The notes beneath the pieces were generated by a model. That model was not told the origin of the DNA. It searched no databases and was given only the letters and a program-made list of their open reading frames with translations. A stretch of 64,000 bases of DNA. Origin: Sphingomonas sp. CL5.1. Its GTDB lineage: Bacteria > Pseudomonadota > Alphaproteobacteria > Sphingomonadales > Sphingomonadaceae. A program made the position numbers and the translations under genes. Position 1 is the stretch's first letter. Each line of letters begins with the position of its first letter. Shown here piece by piece: positions 59,562 through 64,000 of the stretch. The stretch spans positions 1,120,001 through 1,184,000 of the forward strand of contig NZ_CP050137.1 of assembly GCF_013344685.1 (NCBI RefSeq), read 5' to 3'.

Positions 59562-60479
59562 TCAGTCCTCCCCTGCCGCATTTGCATCGGTGTGTTCGAG
59601 GTCGTGCCCGGCCAGTCCTGCCAGCACATCGCGGTAGTCGTGGCGCAGCCCTTCACGGCGCACGCTGGTGCGTCGCTGCTCGTAGTTCCGGATCGTCCGC
59701 TTGGCGGTCGCGGACAGCCGCGCGCCGGTCCGCTTTGCCTCCGCGATTTCCGCCTCGATACTGGCCTTGGCGTCGGTCAGCACCTTGTAGATGGCGCGAT
59801 GCAGCTTGATCTCGACCGCCACGTCACCGACAAAAAAATCGAGCAGTTCCTGGATGCGCCGCGACGTGTCCTCGCGGTTGGCGAGATGCTCGTCGAGCCA
59901 CGCCCGCCCCGTCGCATCGAGCGCTTCCTCGAACGCGGCGTCGCGGCGCTGATAGACGCTGATCGCGCGGCCAATGGTGAACAGCGGACCCATCGCGAAC
60001 ACACGCCCCAGCAGCTTCGCCGCATCGATCGCGAACCGATAGCAGACCACCGCGCGCAACTGCGCATCGGCGGCTTTGACCCCCTGCTCTGCCTGGTCGA
60101 ACAACTGCTCGGCATCGACCAATTTCTGTCGACACGTAGCGACCTCGCGCGCCAGCTTGTCGCGCAGATCCACAGCCGATTGCCAGGCGCCGCGCGCGGA
60201 CTTTTGCCGTCCCCGGTCGGGGTCGGTGAGCTTGGTTGCACCATCCGCAAACGTGCCGCCCTCGATCCAGTCGAGCCAGGCGCGCGTGTCGATCTCGGCA
60301 GGCAGGATATCGAGCATCGCGGCCATGAGCCGCTCGGCGCGGGGCGAGCCGTCGGCGAGGTCGGCGATACGCTCCGCCGCCAGCGGATCCTCCTTGCCCA
60401 GCAGGGTCAGTTCGGCCATCGTCCTGGCCGTGGCGGCGGCCACTTCGGGACGCATCTTCCCGGAATCCATCGCGGTCAT
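59562..60479 (-). CDS. Hypothetical coiled-coil protein next to the transfer region
   Basis: 305 residues from ATG 60479. Long charged helices dominate, with coiled-coil heptads around 105-150 (DLRDKLAREVATCRQKLVDA) and 195-250. A short hydrophobic region near residue 165 (LLGRVFAMGPLFTIGRAISV) might touch the membrane. No family recognised. Situated across the presumed oriT from the relaxase, it could be an accessory mobilisation protein; this is inference from position. Confidence 0.6.
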   Translation of the reverse strand: MTAMDSGKMRPEVAAATARTMAELTLLGKEDPLAAERIADLADGSPRAERLMAAMLDILPAEIDTRAWLDWIEGGTFADGATKLTDPDRGRQKSARGAWQSAVDLRDKLAREVATCRQKLVDAEQLFDQAEQGVKAADAQLRAVVCYRFAIDAAKLLGRVFAMGPLFTIGRAISVYQRRDAAFEEALDATGRAWLDEHLANREDTSRRIQELLDFFVGDVAVEIKLHRAIYKVLTDAKASIEAEIAEAKRTGARLSATAKRTIRNYEQRRTSVRREGLRHDYRDVLAGLAGHDLEHTDANAAGED

Positions 60480-60864
60480 TTATCTTCTCCGTCACAGCGC
60501 CCGGAAGTGGGCGCGGACAGGATGAGTAAGACCGATTCGGCACCCGGGCGGGGTAACCCAAACCGCAGATCCGGGCCTCGCACGCGCGGGGCGCGCTACG
60601 GGCGTGCACGGCGCGCGAGCTCGCATGTGCCGCGCGCGTCCGCATGCGCCGCGCGCCCGCGAGAGGAACCTCGCGACCCTGTTTTTTGCGCAATAAGGTA
60701 GTCGTGGACGACTACCTGCGGATGGGGGGCAACTGGCGCTTGCCTGCCCCAACGATCGCTGCCGTCCGAGTTTTCGTCCGACGAGCGTGGGCGCGATTTT
60801 CGATGAAATCGCGCGGGGTCCGCCGCTTCGCTCCGGAAGGCCAAAGTTTATTTGCCAAGGGGGT
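60480..60864. other. 385-bp region between divergent genes, probable oriT region
   Basis: No gene is supported. The region is unusually GC-rich in the left part (many GCGCGC runs) and contains the inverted repeat at 60696-60717. Its place between a divergent pair and directly before a relaxase reading frame is where origins of transfer usually lie. Confidence 0.5.
60684..60717 (-). other. Candidate origin of transfer (oriT) with 9-bp inverted repeat
   Basis: AGGTAGTCG (60696-60704) and CGACTACCT (60709-60717) pair perfectly around TGGA. Read on the minus strand the hairpin is followed directly by TATTGCGCAAAA, similar in layout to the RSF1010-type oriT where an inverted repeat is followed by GTAAGTGCGC and the nick. 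The relaxase reading frame starts 148 bases away. Confidence 0.5.
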
Positions 60865-63800
60865 ATGGCCGGTTTGGCGAAGTCGAGTCATCCTGATGCC
60901 GTGCAGCTGGTCGACCGCCTTTATTTTGCCACCGAGGCCATGCGCGCGATGATCGCGCGCATGGCGTTGGAGGAATTGGGTGGATCAGCCAAAGCGGGAA
61001 AGGTTCGAGCCGAGAAGAAGGATGAGCGCAAGCGCTCGGCAGCATGGTCGCCGCGCCGCAGCGCCATCGATCTCAGCTATCCCGCGCCACCGCGTGGACG
61101 TCCGACCAATGCCGATGGCGCGACCAGTTTTCACTTCGCCCTGTCCTCGGTCAGCAAGGTCCGGCCCGCGCCTGGGAGGAGCGCCGGCATCCGCTCCAAC
61201 CCGGCGCTGAATTTCGAACGTTATGTGACCGACCTCCAGGCGGATCAGTTCGATCGCGCAATGGGCGTCGAGCGCTACGTAACCGACGAGCCCAGTCACG
61301 AAGGCGCGGAATCGAGAACTGCCTTCGTGATCAGCAACATCTCGAGTATCGCCGCCGAGCGTGAAGCCTTCTGGGTTGCCGTCAACCAAGCCGCATCGAC
61401 GCCTTCACACCCCCGGCTCGAAATCCGTCCGCAGCGTTGCGGCGTGGCCGAGCTGCGCACGCTTGCCGATGAACACGACACACCCGAAACTATCTCGCGA
61501 GCGCTTCACGAGCTCGCGGACGGGCTGAGCCATGCGGGTGGTATCGCACCGCGCAAGGTGCATCGGATCGATCTCGACGACGCTGCCTTCGCCTGGGCGC
61601 AGACGCTCGATGGCGATCGTTTCGGATCACGGCGCGACGAGCGGCTGGTTCATCTCGTGCGCCCGCGCGGCGGCGTGCTGCAATGGCAGATCGAGTCCGA
61701 ATTTCCGGCCGAGCTAGACGATGACGACAACCGCGCCATCGCCGGGGAATTCGGGTCGATGCTCGGCAGGCTTGGCCTGAGATATACCATCGCCGTTCAT
61801 GACCCCACGCATCGCAATGATGTGAAAAATCGGCATCCACACGTCTTGATTTACCCCGGTGCCTGTTGCCGCCACGGCGATGACAGCTGGGATTTTTCGA
61901 AGGGGAAAATTCAGCCCGGGGAGATCGCGCTGCGTCTCGGCAAGGTCGATCGCGAAGCGCTGCCGAAACTGCGCTTCGAACAGCGCTCGGCGGCGGATGT
62001 GAACGCCCTGCGGCAGCACTTCGCCGACATTATCAACGAGAAGCTCGCCGAGCGTAATGTTCGCCGCCGCTACGACCCACGGTCGTATCGGGAGATGCGG
62101 ATCGACCAGGTGCCGTCCGAACATCTCGGCGGCGCGGCCGCAGCATTGGTCGCGGCCGGCCGGCCCGTCGAGATCGACCACCGCAACGCGGTGAAGGGTT
62201 GGGCCGGCCGACAGCGTCAGGCAGCCGATCAGATCGGCGCCGAGCGGGCGCGACACGCGAGCCTCGTTGCCCGGATCGATGCCACGGATCCTGACAACGA
62301 AGACCCCGCTCTGGCCACGCTGAAGGCCCGGTACATCGGACTCGCCGAACGCTTTGTTGCGATGCAGGCGACGCTCTCCACACATGATCTCCATGCGGCC
62401 ATGGCGCGGTCCGCCGCCGAGCGACTGGCCGGCAAGTCCGGGGACATGCTGGACGCGATCGAGGCGGGCAGGGCCAGCCCCGACGAAGCGCGCGCGATCG
62501 CTGCCTGGCGTGCCCGCAATGAGATCGCGCTAGCGCATCTCGACGCGATCGACGAGGCGCTTGAGCCGCACGCACAATGGGTCGAAGCCGCGCGCGACGA
62601 GGTCGCCGATGGGCGCGTGGAATTGCGCGCGATCGAACAACAGATTGGCGCCCGGATCAAGCTTCGGGACCAGGTTGCGTCCGCTGAACGCGACGCTGAA
62701 AAATGGGCGGCTGAGACTGTGTTGTCGCCCAAGCGGTATCCTGTTCGACTGGGGCCGCAGGAGCACTACGACGCGCTCCGCAAACAGCTTCTCGACCAGC
62801 GGACGCCTGACGCCGACGAGCCTGTAGACCGTTTCATCTACATTGTCCGAAAGGGCGATTGGTTCGAACCCGTCGGCTTGCGCGCGGCCGATCGCGCGAT
62901 CGTGGCGCGACAACCATATCGTCGACTTTTCGATGGCGTGCTGAGCAAGGCCGGCGAGATACAGGAGGTCGAGGTCGGTCGCGTGATCGCCTATATCGCC
63001 GCGCACGGCGAGGCGCCGTTGACGTTGAACGAAGCAACCGCCCCACGAACGCCGCGACGACACTATCGGCTGTATCAGCAGCACCCCACTTTCCGGCGCC
63101 TGCTGCCAGAGGCTCGGCGCAAGTTCGAGGCCATGCAGGGGCATGCCGGGGCGCGTGAACGGCCCGTCGCCGCGCTTCCTGTCGGTGCCTCGACCGCGGA
63201 CCTTGCGAGTGCATCTGCCACCACGACGGCGGTCTCGGCGCCCACGAAGAACCCGGGTGCGGCCGCATCGAGGTCGGCGTTCGAAGATACGTCGCCAGAA
63301 GGTGGCGAAGTGAGCCCCGCGCCCGCTGTCAACGAGACGCCGACAACCCGCTCGCCTGACGTCCCAGACGTCGCCTCGCCGGATCCGCGAAGTCGTTCAA
63401 TAGAAATAGGCATTGCCGAGTTCGACAGTGTCGGCGACAGACCCAGCCAGCGGGATGCCGATGCGCCGAAGCCTAATGTCATCGACCCGGTCAGAGCGCC
63501 GGAGCGAGCTCCGGCCGCAGCCGCCCCGCCTCGGTCGCCGCTGCCGGATGCCCCTGCCGAGCCCGAACGAGCGCGCACGACGCGAGCGCCCAAACCCATG
63601 TCGCAGGCGGTAGTCGAGAAGGGCAGCAGGTCATCGATCGAACAACTCCGCGAGGTCGTACGCGAGCGCACTGCCCACCGTCCCGCGCCGCGAGCGAGCA
63701 CCCCGTTGGACGGCGCGGATCAAAGTATACCGCTGCCTCCGGCAGTCGCCCACCCGGCCCCTCGGAGACCCGAGCCGACCCTGCTACAGAGGGTGAGTGG

Positions 63801-64000
63801 CCTTGTGAAAGGCTTCCGAGAAGGGTCGCTCTATGCGCGCCTTGCCGACGTAGAGCGGCGAGCGTTCGACGATCGCCTGCAGGAGCCGATGAACGACATC
63901 GTTGCCGGTCGCCTGGCGCTGCGAATCGGCGGCGGCACGCTCCAGGCCGCCACAACATCGGATGACGGGCTCACCGGTGTCCGAGCCCTCGCGAACAGCG
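60865..64000 (+). CDS. MobA/MobL-type relaxase, very large, continues beyond window
   Basis: The frame from ATG 60865 (after CAAGGGGGT) stays open to the last base, at least 1045 codons. Relaxases nick oriT and lead the strand into the recipient. The His motif of the MobQ/MobL group is visible at residues 309-328: AVHDP with H312, then NRHPHVLIYP with H324 and H326. The catalytic Tyr expected near the N-terminus is not certain. After about residue 420 a charged helical region follows, then from about 755 a long Pro/Ala/Ser-rich linker and a new helical segment at 970 on. The true start may be slightly different. Confidence 0.8.
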   Translation, partial: MAGLAKSSHPDAVQLVDRLYFATEAMRAMIARMALEELGGSAKAGKVRAEKKDERKRSAAWSPRRSAIDLSYPAPPRGRPTNADGATSFHFALSSVSKVRPAPGRSAGIRSNPALNFERYVTDLQADQFDRAMGVERYVTDEPSHEGAESRTAFVISNISSIAAEREAFWVAVNQAASTPSHPRLEIRPQRCGVAELRTLADEHDTPETISRALHELADGLSHAGGIAPRKVHRIDLDDAAFAWAQTLDGDRFGSRRDERLVHLVRPRGGVLQWQIESEFPAELDDDDNRAIAGEFGSMLGRLGLRYTIAVHDPTHRNDVKNRHPHVLIYPGACCRHGDDSWDFSKGKIQPGEIALRLGKVDREALPKLRFEQRSAADVNALRQHFADIINEKLAERNVRRRYDPRSYREMRIDQVPSEHLGGAAAALVAAGRPVEIDHRNAVKGWAGRQRQAADQIGAERARHASLVARIDATDPDNEDPALATLKARYIGLAERFVAMQATLSTHDLHAAMARSAAERLAGKSGDMLDAIEAGRASPDEARAIAAWRARNEIALAHLDAIDEALEPHAQWVEAARDEVADGRVELRAIEQQIGARIKLRDQVASAERDAEKWAAETVLSPKRYPVRLGPQEHYDALRKQLLDQRTPDADEPVDRFIYIVRKGDWFEPVGLRAADRAIVARQPYRRLFDGVLSKAGEIQEVEVGRVIAYIAAHGEAPLTLNEATAPRTPRRHYRLYQQHPTFRRLLPEARRKFEAMQGHAGARERPVAALPVGASTADLASASATTTAVSAPTKNPGAAASRSAFEDTSPEGGEVSPAPAVNETPTTRSPDVPDVASPDPRSRSIEIGIAEFDSVGDRPSQRDADAPKPNVIDPVRAPERAPAAAAPPRSPLPDAPAEPERARTTRAPKPMSQAVVEKGSRSSIEQLREVVRERTAHRPAPRASTPLDGADQSIPLPPAVAHPAPRRPEPTLLQRVSGLVKGFREGSLYARLADVERRAFDDRLQEPMNDIVAGRLALRIGGGTLQAATTSDDGLTGVRALANS

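Noticed and set aside
1..64000. CRISPR array or rRNA operon
   Set aside because: No regularly spaced direct repeats of 24-40 bases and no 16S, 23S or 5S sequence were seen while reading the window.

Overview
The window is GC-rich DNA from an alphaproteobacterium of Sphingomonas type. The order infA-maf-RNase E/G-yacG-tRNA-Phe, the minus-strand run rpiB-glyA-nrdR, the membrane pyrophosphatase, and a NDUFA9-like gene beside uppP all fit sphingomonads (inference from gene content and synteny; no database search was possible). Conserved chromosomal backbone occupies 1-2743 and about 15224-44684. Two integrated elements interrupt it, one at each tRNA gene.

Backbone, left to right: end of hppA; infA, maf, a short RNase E/G gene and yacG; tRNA-Phe(GAA); then after island 1 a small secreted protein, a TrmJ-type methyltransferase, nrdR, a small membrane protein, glyA and rpiB (minus). 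Positions 19014-26876 hold a tightly coupled six-gene minus-strand operon of acyl-CoA chemistry: FMN reductase, CrtC-like/DUF7064-like protein, APH-like kinase, a fused double CaiB/BaiF CoA-transferase, enoyl-CoA hydratase and a thiolase-like protein. PBP1A, a DMT transporter, an SDR epimerase, an M28 peptidase, PepN, a CsaA-like protein, a GST, gltB/gltD with a small coupled ORF between them, UppP, a NDUFA9-like protein and tRNA-Leu(CAG) follow.

Island 1 (about 2746-15223, 12.5 kb) sits at the 3' end of tRNA-Phe and is bounded by an imperfect 17-18 bp repeat of the tRNA end. It has the layout of a phage satellite or small integrative element: P4-type integrase plus an integrase fragment, an AlpA-like regulator behind three tandem 10-bp repeats, a prim-pol primase and a DUF3987 protein. 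Its AT-richer cargo includes a coupled trio (two-TM protein, ImmA/IrrE metallopeptidase, Beta-family protein) and a second group of two membrane proteins with a PD-(D/E)XK-like protein. Both are candidate undescribed defence or conflict modules. A frameshifted AAA ATPase marks decay at the right end.

Island 2 (from 44685 to beyond the window) sits at tRNA-Leu. It starts with a large serine recombinase whose last codons are read from the antisense strand of the tRNA. It carries a NPPF-type DNA methyltransferase, a Ymh/HEPN-like protein, several unrecognised proteins, a complete qatABCD anti-phage operon (52012-56952), accessory small genes, and a very long MobA/MobL-type relaxase reading frame (60865 to the window end, still open) preceded by a candidate oriT. 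It is therefore probably a mobilisable or conjugative element.

The backbone also contains dispersed palindromic repeats: a perfect 35-bp-arm inverted repeat inside the rpiB 3' end with two diverged relatives, and a separate 60-bp palindromic element after pepN.
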